A stretch of 64,000 nucleotides of DNA from DASQPR01 sp035713725 (GCA_035713725.1 DASTMZ010000078.1:18469-82468), one strand, 5' to 3'; positions 33,839 through 42,156 are shown, counted from the first letter of the stretch. Numbers and translations: made by a program. The notes: generated from the letters alone by a model not told the origin.

Positions 33839-34753
33839 TCAGGCGGGATCTCCGCGGTCGGTACGCTGTCTGGCCATCTCTGTGCGGGCCTCGATGGCGT
33901 ACAGCACTGCGGCCATGTCTGCGTCCCCGTGGCCCAGCGCGGCGGTCTCACCGTAGAGGGCATGGCAAACGTCCAGGAGGGGGGAGGCAAGGCTGCTGGA
34001 CCGGGCCTGCTCGGCGATGAGGCAGTTGTTCTTCAGTACGTCCAGGATCGCTGCCTGCACGCTGAAATCGCCGGTCAGCAGCTTGGCCGCCTTCGTCCGG
34101 GAGACGGCGCTGGCCAGTGGCCCGGCATCGAGCACGTCCAGGAAGCGGTTACGGTCCAGGTCATGCCGGTCGGCGAAATGGAAGGCCTCGGCCAGGCCGG
34201 TGACCTGGGTGATCAGGAAGATGTTGACCGCGAGTTTCATCAGCAGCGCGCCAGGGACGGCGCCGCAGGCGAAGCTCTGGTGACACAGCGGCGCCAACAA
34301 GGGACGCACCTCGGCTACCGGTGCGTCCTGCCCGGCCAGCATGACTACCAGCCGCCCTTCCTCCGCGGGGCCGCGCGAGCCGGAGACCGGCGCCTCGACA
34401 TAGCGTCCGCCGGCCCGATGTATGTCCGCTTCCAGTGCGCGGGAATAACCGGCCGCGGTGGTACCCATGTGGACGACCGTGCGCCCGGCCACCTGCTCGG
34501 CGAATCGTCGCGTCCCGCGACCCAATACGCCGTCGATCGCGGCGTCGTCGGCAAGCATGAGGACGACGATCCGGGCCCGCTGGAAGACCTCTGCGGGGGT
34601 GGCCGCGACCGACGCCCCGGCCTCGCGCAGTGCGTCGCACCGGGCGGCGGTGCGGTTCCACACGACCAGCGGCGTACCGGCACGCGCTAGGCGGAGAGCC
34701 ATCGGCTGCCCCATGACACCCAGGCCGATGAATCCCGTCGACTCCTCGGCCAC
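33839..34753 (-). CDS. NAD(P)-dependent 3-hydroxyisobutyrate dehydrogenase-family protein
   Basis: A 304-residue beta-hydroxyacid dehydrogenase. Cofactor motif GFIGLGVMGQPMALRLARAG at the N-terminus; the substrate-binding Ser/Gly segment YVEAPVSGSRGPAEEG near 120; the catalytic Lys in GALLMKLAVNIFL near 170 (G-x-x-x-K-x-x-x-N). Such enzymes oxidise 3-hydroxyisobutyrate, tartronate semialdehyde, or act as imine reductases; which one cannot be told. GTG 34,753 is chosen because GGAGGT lies 8 bp upstream. It is divergent from a TetR gene and a paired operator lies between them. Confidence 0.9.
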   Translation of the reverse strand: MAEESTGFIGLGVMGQPMALRLARAGTPLVVWNRTAARCDALREAGASVAATPAEVFQRARIVVLMLADDAAIDGVLGRGTRRFAEQVAGRTVVHMGTTAAGYSRALEADIHRAGGRYVEAPVSGSRGPAEEGRLVVMLAGQDAPVAEVRPLLAPLCHQSFACGAVPGALLMKLAVNIFLITQVTGLAEAFHFADRHDLDRNRFLDVLDAGPLASAVSRTKAAKLLTGDFSVQAAILDVLKNNCLIAEQARSSSLASPLLDVCHALYGETAALGHGDADMAAVLYAIEARTEMARQRTDRGDPA

Positions 34754-34778
34754 GGCGCACCACCTCCGGTTTATGATT

Positions 34779-34817
34779 ATGACAGCGGTCATAGCACATC
34801 GCTATGACCGTGGTCAT
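34779..34817. promoter_or_regulatory. Paired TetR-type operator between dehydrogenase and TetR genes
   Basis: ATGACAGCGGTCATAGC (34,779-34,795) and GCTATGACCGTGGTCAT (34,801-34,817) are near-perfect inverted copies (15 of 17) around ACATC. Each arm also contains its own dyad, TGAC-n4-GTCA, so two dimers could bind. Position between divergent genes suits an autoregulated TetR-family site. Confidence 0.8.
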
Positions 34818-34852
34818 GATGAGGGGCAGGACGAGGGTCCGGAAGGCATGCC

Positions 34853-35476
34853 ATGGTGGTAGCGGACAGAGGGCCGCGACAGCGGATGGTCTTCAGCGCG
34901 GCACAGCTCCTGCGGCGCGGTGGCGTTGCCGCCGTCGGCATGCGCGAGGTGGCCGTACAGGCGCGCGCGCCGCGCGGCTCGCTGCAGCATTACTTCCCCG
35001 GCGGCAAGGAGCAAGTGGTCAACGAGGCGGTCGCCTGGGCCGGGCAGTACGCCGCCGGGCAAGTATCGCGCTTCCTGGCGGCACTGAGCGAACCGGCGCC
35101 GAGCGCGCTGTTCGCCGCTATGGCGCGGCAGTGGACCGACGAGTTGTCGGCGACCGGCGTACTGGCGGGCTGCCCGGTCGCAGCGGCCACAGCCGACAGC
35201 GCCCAGACAGCGGAATCCACCAGAACCAACGCGGCCGAGGCATTCGCCTGCTGGCGGCGGCCGGTCGCAGAAACGCTCACCGGGATGGGAGTGCCGCCCG
35301 AACGCGCCAGCGCGCTGGCTACCCTGATGGTCAGCGCCCTAGAGGGAGCGATCCTCATCGCCCGGGCCGAACGCAGTTCAACGGCCCTGACGACGGTAGT
35401 GCGAGAACTCGCTCCGCTCCTTGACGGCGCCGTCGAGCGCACCCGTGGGGTTTCAAAACGGCGCTACGGTCGTTGA
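34853..35476 (+). CDS. TetR/AcrR-family regulator (LmrA/YxaF-like)
   Basis: A 207-residue TetR-family repressor. Residues 10-58 form the helix-turn-helix (RMVFSAAQLLRRGGVAAVG, then VAVQARAPRGSLQHYFPGGKE). The GSLQHYFPGGKEQ turn and the later GVLAGCPVAAATAD segment are typical of the LmrA/YxaF subgroup, whose members respond to small hydrophobic ligands. It is divergent from the 3-hydroxyisobutyrate dehydrogenase-like gene, and the inverted repeat at 34,779-34,817 is the likely operator for both. Confidence 0.92.
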   Translation: MVVADRGPRQRMVFSAAQLLRRGGVAAVGMREVAVQARAPRGSLQHYFPGGKEQVVNEAVAWAGQYAAGQVSRFLAALSEPAPSALFAAMARQWTDELSATGVLAGCPVAAATADSAQTAESTRTNAAEAFACWRRPVAETLTGMGVPPERASALATLMVSALEGAILIARAERSSTALTTVVRELAPLLDGAVERTRGVSKRRYGR

Positions 35477-35559
35477 CGTGGCATCGCGTACCCGGGGGAT
35501 CGACGTCCCGGCATAGAGACTGAATACCGTCGGCAGGGCCAGCCAGAACGCCGCACCCG

Positions 35560-36031
35560 TGCACTCGGCACCAGAACTGTCCACTTCGGACACGCGTGAT
35601 CCGCTCCGCCAGGACAAGCCGACCCAGCCTCTCGGACCACCACTCCACAAACAAGAATCGCGGACACGCCGCCCGTACCAAGGCAAGCGACGTCGCAGAC
35701 ACAGGGCTACCAGTGCTCGCCCGCCTTGAGACCACAGCCCCGACGATCGCAGCGACGGCGATGAGGCTGTATAGCAACGCCACCGCCCACCCGGCCGGGC
35801 CGGTGTAGACGTGCTGGTCGCGCATGGACAACCACACCGCGCCGTAACCGAACAGGAATACCCCCGCACCGAGGAGAGCCGCGAGTGGTGACGCGGGATC
35901 GAACTGGCGTCGAAGGTCTTCAGTCCCACGCGATGCCCGGTGCCCAACTCCACCGTGCCAGCTCGGGTATCCCAGTCCCGCCCGGCAACCGTTACGGCAG
36001 TCGACCGCTCGTCGCTGCGCACCCACATCAT
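35560..36031 (-). pseudogene. Frameshifted membrane protein relic
   Basis: From ATG 36,031 one frame reads a coding-like N-terminus (MMWVRSDERSTAVTVAGRD, ...HRVGLKTFDA), then loses protein character; a second minus frame takes over with QFDPASPLAALLGAGVFLFG, a clear membrane helix, and a second helix WAVALLYSLIAVAAIVGAVV. Third positions stay G/C-rich in both parts, and the switch falls near 35,905. I read this as one small two-helix membrane protein broken by a frameshift. It follows the NIPSNAP gene on the same strand by 20 bp. A sequencing error cannot be excluded. Confidence 0.4.
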
Positions 36032-36051
36032 GTGGACGCGGATCGCGTGAT

Positions 36052-36786
36052 CTAACGCAGCAGCGATCGGGCGGTGGGTGCGAGCCTTAGCCGTTGCGGT
36101 GTGTCGGTGATCATCGCCGACAGCCCGGGCAGCGTGTGATCCCGCCAGACCTCGGAGTGCTGCAGCCGATCGTCGAACGCGTCGGCGTGAGCGGGGCTGG
36201 AGAACCGTGCGAACCATACGAGGGCGTGCTCGCCTGTTCGGATCGGCAGGCCGGGGAACGTGTTCTCGGCGTACTCGGTCTGCAGGCACGCCAGCGGTTC
36301 GGCTCCGGCCGCGGCCAGCGCTGGGCGCACCTGAGTGTCGAAGAAGTCGAGGAACTCGTCGTCGAAGGGCCGGTCGCGGTAGTAGATGGTCGCTTGTACA
36401 AGCGACGGCTCTGGTTGCGGGTGTCCTGGAGGTGGTCGATGTGCGGTGGGGGCCGGGAAGGCGTCGCGGTTCGACGCCGGACGCAGTAGCAACACGTCGT
36501 CGGAGTCGATCATCGTTGCGTTCGCTGCGGCACTGTTGGCCCGCCACACCGGCCCGGTGTAGAACCTGTTCAGCGCCTCGGCCCGGCCGGGCATGGTGTC
36601 GAAGCCGCGCAGCCACACGAATCGATCGGGGTCGTCGAGGTCGCGGAACTGTCCCAGGATTGTCATTCCAAGTTGTTCTTGACTTTCGACGAATTCGCGG
36701 TCGAACAGGCTGATCAGGACGTCGCGTTGACCCGGGCGCAACGTGTATTGCCGCAGCTCAACGATCCGGCATTGCACGGCGGTCAT
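36052..36786 (-). CDS. NIPSNAP family protein
   Basis: A 244-residue protein with two ferredoxin-like NIPSNAP modules: VELRQYTLRPGQRDVLISLF at residues 8-28 with the later DRFVWLRGFD, and a second, more diverged module from about residue 125 (VQATIYYRDRPFDDEFLDFF) with LVWFARFSSPA. The molecular function of NIPSNAP proteins is unknown. The ATG overlaps the stop of the Rrf2-type regulator (36,783-36,786), so the two are co-translated and the protein probably serves the response controlled by that regulator. Confidence 0.9.
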   Translation of the reverse strand: MTAVQCRIVELRQYTLRPGQRDVLISLFDREFVESQEQLGMTILGQFRDLDDPDRFVWLRGFDTMPGRAEALNRFYTGPVWRANSAAANATMIDSDDVLLLRPASNRDAFPAPTAHRPPPGHPQPEPSLVQATIYYRDRPFDDEFLDFFDTQVRPALAAAGAEPLACLQTEYAENTFPGLPIRTGEHALVWFARFSSPAHADAFDDRLQHSEVWRDHTLPGLSAMITDTPQRLRLAPTARSLLR

Positions 36787-37217
36787 CGAGGTACTCCCAG
36801 GGTCGATCGCAACACGTCGTCGATGGAGGTTCGGGCGAGCTCGCGTCGCAGGGTCTCATCGATGTTGCCGTAGACATAGCCGAGCACAGGTCGGATGCCG
36901 TAGCCGACCGGGCATTGCAGGTTCGGCTCGCTACGGTGCATCGCGAAGAGCGGCTCATGCTCAACCGCGTCGTACACGTCGAGCAGCGTGATCTCGCCTG
37001 GGTCGCGGGCCAGCCTCCAGCCCGCACCGGCGCCACGCCGCACGTCGACAAGGCCGGCCCGGCGCAGATCGCCCAGGCTGCGCCGAATAATCACCGGGTT
37101 GGTGTTGACGCTGGCGGCGACCTGCTCGGAGGTCATCAACTCCTGGCCGCGTTCTTGGGCTAGCGCCATCCACGCAAGCGCATGCGCCGCAATCGTCAGC
37201 CGGCTGTTGGCACTCAT
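36783..37217 (-). CDS. Rrf2-family transcriptional regulator
   Basis: A 144-residue winged-helix regulator. LTIAAHALAWMALAQERG, MTSEQVAASVNTNPVIIRRSLGDL and AGLVDVRRGAGAGWRLARDPGEITLLDVYDAV match the Rrf2 pattern. The three-Cys cluster of IscR/NsrR is absent: only one Cys (LQCPVGYG) is present, so it is not an iron-sulfur sensor and is more like the YwnA-type or redox single-Cys branch. It leads a two-gene operon with the NIPSNAP gene. A perfect 10-bp inverted repeat touches its start codon and is probably its own operator. Confidence 0.9.
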   Translation of the reverse strand: MSANSRLTIAAHALAWMALAQERGQELMTSEQVAASVNTNPVIIRRSLGDLRRAGLVDVRRGAGAGWRLARDPGEITLLDVYDAVEHEPLFAMHRSEPNLQCPVGYGIRPVLGYVYGNIDETLRRELARTSIDDVLRSTLGVPR

Positions 37218-37240
37218 GATGTAACAGCATCTGTTACATC
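37218..37240. promoter_or_regulatory. Perfect inverted repeat abutting the Rrf2 start codon
   Basis: GATGTAACAG (37,218-37,227) and CTGTTACATC (37,231-37,240) are perfect inverted copies around CAT. The repeat ends at the base before the ATG of the Rrf2-type gene, where a ribosome-binding site would otherwise be; no Shine-Dalgarno sequence is present. It is most simply an autoregulatory operator over a leaderless start. Confidence 0.8.
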
Positions 37241-37284
37241 AATGAGCGTGTCAAGCGGACGGGCCGCGCCGACGTCCGCCGGGC

Positions 37285-37392
37285 GCCGCGTTCGTCCAAC
37301 GGGACGTCGCCGCTGGACAACCAGTCGAACAGCGGTCCGGGCTGGTCATTCTCGTCCGCGATGAAGCCATCCAAAATTAGCGTGTCGTGAGC
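37285..37392 (-). pseudogene. RibD-C/dihydrofolate-reductase-like gene fragment
   Basis: A minus-strand frame reads TLILDGFIADENDQPGPLFD followed by WLSSGDVP, the N-terminal signature of the actinobacterial dihydrofolate reductase (RibD C-terminal domain) family (S-L-D-G-F-I-A-D-x-N-D-x-x-G-x-L-F-D-W). Only about 35 codons are recognisable and the rest of the domain is missing on both sides. A gene remnant within the 372-bp gap between the Rrf2 and thioesterase loci. Confidence 0.6.
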
Positions 37393-37612
37393 TGTCGGTC
37401 TGGCAGGAAATCGATCGGCCGGCCGCGGCCAGCCGCGCACGCGTGGCCGGGATGTTCGCGCAGGAACCGCCGCCGAACAGCGCGCGCACGTTTGGCGCAG
37501 CTCAGAAGTAGTCGGGCGGCGTTCAATGCACGGTCGTGCTCTCTTTCTGCTCCCATGGTCGTAGGTAGTGCCGCGGATGCCGTACCGCATGACCCGCTAT
37601 GGAGGATGAACT

Positions 37613-38059
37613 ATGACCGAGCTTTCGGGACCATTCTGGGATGCGATGCACGGACGGTCGCCGATGCCACCCGCCGCCGCCACACTTGGTTTCGAGTTCA
37701 TCGAGGCGGATGTCGATGCCGGGACGATCGAACTCGCATTCACGGCCACCGAGGCGTTTGTCAACCCAGCGGGGAACGTGCTCGGTGCGTACATCGCCGC
37801 GATGTTGTACGACACGGTCGGTCCGGCTCTGTTGGCAACGGTACAGCCGCATCAATTCCAGTCCACATTGGAACTCAAGTCGAACTTTCTCCGGCCGGTA
37901 CGGCCCGGACGACTCTTTGGCTCCTGACGAGTCGTGTACCGGTCGGGAGAGCTGGCGTACCTCGAGGCAACGCTACGAGACCAGAACGGCTCACTGGTCG
38001 CAACTGCGACCGCAACCGCGCGCGTCATCGAGATGGCTGATGCGGCAATGGCGGTGTGA
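37613..38059 (+). pseudogene. PaaI-type hotdog thioesterase interrupted by an in-frame TGA
   Basis: The first 104 codons encode the N-terminal part of a PaaI/acyl-CoA thioesterase hotdog domain (FVNPAGNVLGAYIAAMLYDT, where the usual motif is G-G-x-x-A-A-x-x-D; then STLELKSNFLRPVRPGRLFG). A TGA at 37,925-37,927 stops translation, but the same frame continues without a break for another 43 codons as RVVYRSGELAYLEATLRDQN and ATATARVIEM to TGA 38,057, the normal hotdog C-terminus. The stop replaces a residue that is usually Gly (GGA to TGA would be one change). Either a nonsense pseudogene, a sequencing error, or a readthrough site. Confidence 0.75.
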
Positions 38060-38334
38060 TCGAGCCCCAAAGCTGCCGGTGCCGCCCACGCGAACTGCCG
38101 TCGCTGCCGCCACGCCTAGCTGGTGGGGTTCACAACGCGGTGGTTTGTGCCGCGGCTGGTCGGCGCGGCGCCGTTTGGGGACCGATATACCGCCATGGCG
38201 TGCGTTCGGACGTCACGCTCGCGGTTGAGGTCGTCTGTGCGCGGTGATCATCAGAGTGCGACACGTCTGACGTAGGTGTGCGCTCCACGCTGTGCTGACG
38301 TCGGCGTGGGGTGCGCTTGCCTACGATTGGGGGC

Positions 38335-39483
38335 ATGGTGCCCGGCTGGCCGGATCTGCGACGTGATATCGCTCCGACAGTCGTGCTCACGGTGCTCGTC
38401 GTTGGCGGCACAGTGCACATCGGCCACGCATCCGGACAGCACGGCATCGACACGCTGGCTTGGGTGTGCGTCGGTACGGCGTGCGCCGCGCAGCTGGTAC
38501 GGCGCCGATGGCCTGCGACCGTGCTGCTGCTGACCGCCGCGGCGCTGCTCACGTATATCGTCCGTCAATACGACGGCGGCCCGATTTACGTGGCGGGTGC
38601 GCTTGCGTTGTACTCGTACACGGTCGCCGTCGACCGTTGGCGCGCCGCTGTCGTCGGTACCGTCCTGGCAACCGCGTTGTTTACGGCGCGCGCCGTCGTC
38701 TCCGACGAGCTCGCGGTTGGGCTGCTCAACTTCCTTTGGGCCGCGGTGGCGGTACTTGCTGCGGACGCGGTGCGTTCGGCGGGCGAACGTCGTCGACAGG
38801 CTCGGCAACAGCGGGAGGAGGAGACCCTTCGTAGGCTGGCGGAGGATCGGCTTCGCATCGCCCGTGACCTACACGACTCCGTCGCGCACGCGATGACGGC
38901 GATCAACGTTCAGGCCGGTGTTGCCGGACGCCTGCTGGAACGCGATCCGGCCGCGGCGGCGCCGGCGCTCGAGTCGATCCGGGTAGCCAGTCGCGACGTA
39001 CTCGAGGAGCTGACCACGATGCTCGATGTGTTGCGCCACGGCGAGTTGGCGCCGTTGACGCCGGTACCCGAACTTGCCGACCTCGACGCCTTGGTTGCCA
39101 GTTCCGAGCGCGCCGGGTTGCGCGTCGATCTGCGCCGCAGCGGTGACGCGAGCCATGTCCCGTCGGCCGTGTCGACCGCTGCGTACCGCATCGTGCAGGA
39201 GGCGCTGACGAACATCGCCCGACACGCGGGCACGTCACACGCCGAGGTGACCGTCGCGGTGCAATCCGCCAACGGCCTCCTCGTAGAGGTCGTCGACGAC
39301 GGGGTCGCGACGGCAGCCTCCTCCGCGTCGCTCGGCTCCGGGCGCGGGCTGCCGGGCATCCGCGAGCGCGTGGCGAACACCGGCGGGTCGGTCGAACTCG
39401 GTGCGCGACCCGCAGGCGGGTTCGCGGTGCGCGCCCGATGGCCGGGTGAGGTCGACGAGCATCCTGACGGGCGGCCGCGGTGA
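38335..39483 (+). CDS. Sensor histidine kinase (HisKA_3 type)
   Basis: A membrane kinase of 382 residues. The N-terminal half has about six hydrophobic segments (for example TVVLTVLVVGGTVHIGHA and TVLLLTAAALLTYIV) and no large outside domain. A coiled region rich in Arg/Glu precedes the phospho-acceptor motif LRIARDLHDSVAHAMT. The HATPase domain has QEALTNIARHAG and GRGLPGIRERVANTGGSV. ATG 38,335 is taken; a slightly earlier start is possible. Its stop overlaps the regulator start (GTGA at 39,480-39,483). Confidence 0.92.
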   Translation: MVPGWPDLRRDIAPTVVLTVLVVGGTVHIGHASGQHGIDTLAWVCVGTACAAQLVRRRWPATVLLLTAAALLTYIVRQYDGGPIYVAGALALYSYTVAVDRWRAAVVGTVLATALFTARAVVSDELAVGLLNFLWAAVAVLAADAVRSAGERRRQARQQREEETLRRLAEDRLRIARDLHDSVAHAMTAINVQAGVAGRLLERDPAAAAPALESIRVASRDVLEELTTMLDVLRHGELAPLTPVPELADLDALVASSERAGLRVDLRRSGDASHVPSAVSTAAYRIVQEALTNIARHAGTSHAEVTVAVQSANGLLVEVVDDGVATAASSASLGSGRGLPGIRERVANTGGSVELGARPAGGFAVRARWPGEVDEHPDGRPR

Positions 39484-40139
39484 TCCGCGTCGTACTCGCG
39501 GACGACCAGCAGCTGGTACGGGCCGGCTTCCGTTCACTGCTGGAGGGCGAGGACGGGATCGAGGTCATCGGCGAGGCGGCCGACGGCGTGCAGGCACTGG
39601 ACCTAGTGCGCGCCGAGCACCCGGACATCGTGCTCATGGACATCCGGATGCCCCAGTTGGATGGGCTTGCCGCCACTCGCGCAATCACCGCCGACCCAGA
39701 CCTCGCCGGCGTGCGCGTCTTGATTCTGACCACCTTCGAGCTGGACGAGTACGTTTTCAACGCACTGCGCTCAGGCGCCGCTGGCTTCCTCGTCAAGCAC
39801 ACCGAGCCGGCCGAACTGGTGCGGGCGGTGCGAGTGGTTGCCGTCGGCGACGCGCTACTTTCGCCGAGCGTGACCCGGCGGCTGATCGCTGAGTTCACCT
39901 CGCGGCCCAGCCGCGGCGACACCAGCAGCGCGGTGCTCGCCGATCTCACCGACCGTGAACGCGAGGTGATGATCCTCGTGGCTCAAGGACTGTCCAACGA
40001 CGACATCGCGGCCGAGTGGGTGGTCAGCCCGGCCACCGTCCGTACCCACGTCAGCCGGGCGATGATGAAGCTGGACGCACGCGACCGCGCCCAGCTGGTC
40101 GTTATCGCGTACCAACAAGGGCTGGTCTCTACGCGTTGA
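39480..40139 (+). CDS. NarL/FixJ-family response regulator
   Basis: A 219-residue regulator with receiver domain (Asp8/Asp9, phospho-acceptor Asp54 in IVLMDIRMPQLDG, Lys in FLVKHTEP) and a C-terminal LuxR helix-turn-helix (LTDREREVMILVAQGLSNDDIAAEWVVSPATVRTHV, spanning about 150-190). GTG start within the kinase stop. The ABC transporter encoded 76 bp downstream on the same strand is its likely target. The pair is a paralogue of the one at 9,188-11,061. Confidence 0.93.
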   Translation: MIRVVLADDQQLVRAGFRSLLEGEDGIEVIGEAADGVQALDLVRAEHPDIVLMDIRMPQLDGLAATRAITADPDLAGVRVLILTTFELDEYVFNALRSGAAGFLVKHTEPAELVRAVRVVAVGDALLSPSVTRRLIAEFTSRPSRGDTSSAVLADLTDREREVMILVAQGLSNDDIAAEWVVSPATVRTHVSRAMMKLDARDRAQLVVIAYQQGLVSTR

Positions 40140-40215
40140 GATGCGCACGGTGCGCGCGCCCGATCTCCACGCCACGCCGACGACGGTGAACGCTGCGGCC
40201 GCGATCGTTGCAGGC

Positions 40216-41148
40216 ATGACAACAACGACCTCTTCTGCGATCCGGGTCGAAGGCCTGACCAAGTCCTACGGCGGCCGCGTCGCGGTCGACAACCTCAGCT
40301 TCGACCTACCGCGCGGCGTGGTAGCCGGGTTCATCGGTCCCAACGGCGCCGGCAAAACCACCACGATGGCCATGCTGCTCGGCCTCGTCGAACCGTCCTC
40401 GGGGACGGGCGAAGTTCTCGGTACCCCGCTCGCACAACCATCTACCTACGTGCCACAGGTCGGTGCTCTCATCGAGGGACCAGCGCTCTACCCGGGGCTG
40501 ACCGGCGCGGAAAACCTGCAGGTGCTGGCTGCGATGGGCGGCAAGGACAAGGCGAAGATCCCCGAGCTGCTCGAACTCGTCGGGCTCGCCGATCGTGGCG
40601 GTGACCGCTTCGGGCAGTACTCGCTCGGCATGAAGCAGCGGCTGGGGATCGCCGGTGCCATGCTCGGCGAGCCGCAGTTGCTGATCCTCGACGAGCCGAC
40701 CAATGGGCTGGATCCGATCGGCATGCGCGAGATCCGCGAACTCATCGCTCGCGTCGCCACCGAACAGCGCACCGTGCTGGTCTCCTCGCATCTGTTGACC
40801 GAGATCGAGCAGGTGTGCGACTGGCTGGTCGTGATCGAACGCGGCACAAGTGTCTACGCCGGCCCAGCCGGTGAGTTCCTCGGCGGTGCCGAGCCGACCG
40901 TGACCGTCGCGCCGGAGCGTCCGGCCGACCTCGCGACACTGGCCCGGCTCTTTGCCGCGGACGGCCGCGAGGTCGACATCACCCCGGACCGCCTTCTCGT
41001 AGCAGTCGGCGACGGCGACGTACGCATCGTCGCCGCACAGCTGAACCGGGTGGCGCACGAGCACGGGATCGTGCTCGCGGAACTCGGTCAGCGGCATCGC
41101 AACCTCGAAGACCGTTACCTCAAAGTCGTCCAAGGAGGCATCCGATGA
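40216..41148 (+). CDS. ABC transporter ATP-binding protein (DrrA/BcrA type)
   Basis: A 310-residue nucleotide-binding subunit with Walker A GPNGAGKTT near residue 41, Q-loop around YVPQVGALIE, signature YSLGMKQRLGIAGAML, Walker B LLILDEPTNGLDP and switch His in VSSHLLTEIEQ. The C-terminal 80 residues are the DUF4162-like extension of antibiotic exporters (BcrA/DrrA). ATG 40,216 gives the family N-terminus. Its stop overlaps the permease ATG by four bases. It probably exports a bacitracin- or peptide-like compound. Confidence 0.94.
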   Translation: MTTTTSSAIRVEGLTKSYGGRVAVDNLSFDLPRGVVAGFIGPNGAGKTTTMAMLLGLVEPSSGTGEVLGTPLAQPSTYVPQVGALIEGPALYPGLTGAENLQVLAAMGGKDKAKIPELLELVGLADRGGDRFGQYSLGMKQRLGIAGAMLGEPQLLILDEPTNGLDPIGMREIRELIARVATEQRTVLVSSHLLTEIEQVCDWLVVIERGTSVYAGPAGEFLGGAEPTVTVAPERPADLATLARLFAADGREVDITPDRLLVAVGDGDVRIVAAQLNRVAHEHGIVLAELGQRHRNLEDRYLKVVQGGIR

Positions 41149-42008
41149 CCGCAACAGTCATCACGCCCGAAACGCGAGTGCCGGCTCCGGCTCGGCCGGG
41201 CGGCGGGCTCGCCCGCTCCTTCCGCGCCGAGTGGATCAAGCTGACCCGGCGGCGGATGCTCACCGGTACCCTGCTGGCGCTGACCGTCATCGCTGCCGGT
41301 GGTACGGCGATCGGAATCACCGCGGCCCGGGATACCGCGCCGGGCGGGCGCGTCCAGGCACCCGACCAACCCACCACCATCGCGGCCCTCGAACATGCCG
41401 GCGGCGGTACCGCGCTCTTCTCCCAGACGATGGGCTTCATGCAGGCGTTCCTGCTCGCCGTGCTGGTCGGGGCGGTCGCCGCCGAGTTCACTCGTGGCAC
41501 GTTTCGCACGATGCTGCTCCAGCAGCCGAACCGGGCCAGAGTATTCGGCGGCAAGATCGCGGCGATCGTTACCTTCATGGCCGCCGCCGTCCTGCTCGGG
41601 GAGATCGTCTCCTGGCTGACGTCATGGGCAATGGCGCCGTCGCAAGGCGTGGACACCACGCGCTGGATAACGCTCGACGGGCTGCAGGCCGGAGCGGAGG
41701 ACTTCGCGCGGGCCATCGCGTACGTGGTCGGCACTGCAGTGCTCGCGAGCATGGTCGGCATCCTGGCCCGCTCGATCCCAATCGGTGTCGGCGTTGCGCT
41801 GGTATGGGCCGGACCGATCGAGAACATCATCGGCGACTCATGGTCCCCAGGTCCGAAGGTGTTCCCGGGACTGCTCATGCGCGCCGTGATCAACCCTGGA
41901 TCGACTCCCGTCTCGACCGGCCAGGCGCTTCTCACCCTCACCGGGTACTGCATAGTCGCAGCAGCCATCGCGGTTATCGCGTTGCGGCGCCGCGACGTCA
42001 CATCCTGA
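41145..42008 (+). CDS. ABC-2 type transporter permease
   Basis: A 287-residue permease with about six helices: LTGTLLALTVIAAGGTAIGI after an FRAEWIKLTRRR entry helix, AFLLAVLVGAVAAEFTRGTF, IAAIVTFMAAAVLLGEIVSW, then helices near 185 and 210 and a last one (LLTLTGYCIVAAAIAVIALR). The EFTRGTFRTMLLQQPNRARVF loop is typical of BcrB/ABC-2 permeases. Coupled by ATGA to the ATPase gene and last in the kinase-regulator-ABC operon; a hairpin follows. Confidence 0.92.
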   Translation: MTATVITPETRVPAPARPGGGLARSFRAEWIKLTRRRMLTGTLLALTVIAAGGTAIGITAARDTAPGGRVQAPDQPTTIAALEHAGGGTALFSQTMGFMQAFLLAVLVGAVAAEFTRGTFRTMLLQQPNRARVFGGKIAAIVTFMAAAVLLGEIVSWLTSWAMAPSQGVDTTRWITLDGLQAGAEDFARAIAYVVGTAVLASMVGILARSIPIGVGVALVWAGPIENIIGDSWSPGPKVFPGLLMRAVINPGSTPVSTGQALLTLTGYCIVAAAIAVIALRRRDVTS

Positions 42009-42024
42009 CCACGGCCGAAGCTCG

Positions 42025-42062
42025 GCCGGATCCCGCGGATGAGACCGATCGCGGGACCCGGC
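42025..42062 (+). terminator. GC-rich hairpin after the ABC operon
   Basis: GCCGG-A-TCCCGCG pairs with CGCGGGA-C-CCGGC around a 12-base loop (42,038-42,049), 16 bp after the permease stop. The stem is 12 bp with one mismatch. No T run follows, which is usual in actinobacteria. Confidence 0.6.
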
Positions 42063-42156
42063 CGGCCCGCCCGGCTCCGCCGTTCTTCGGCTAGTCGTTC
42101 GCGTCGGGCACAGACTCGCCGACGCACTGGGCACCCACGCGGCCGCAACCGAGGCG

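Noticed and set aside
35453..36616. 387-residue minus-strand frame over the NIPSNAP region
   Set aside because: Most of it is a shadow of the NIPSNAP gene in another frame; only a short part near 35.9-36.03 kb looks coding and is treated as the membrane-protein relic.
36783..37217. Iron-sulfur (IscR/NsrR-like) function for the Rrf2 protein
   Set aside because: Only one Cys is present; the three-Cys cluster needed for an Fe-S centre is missing.
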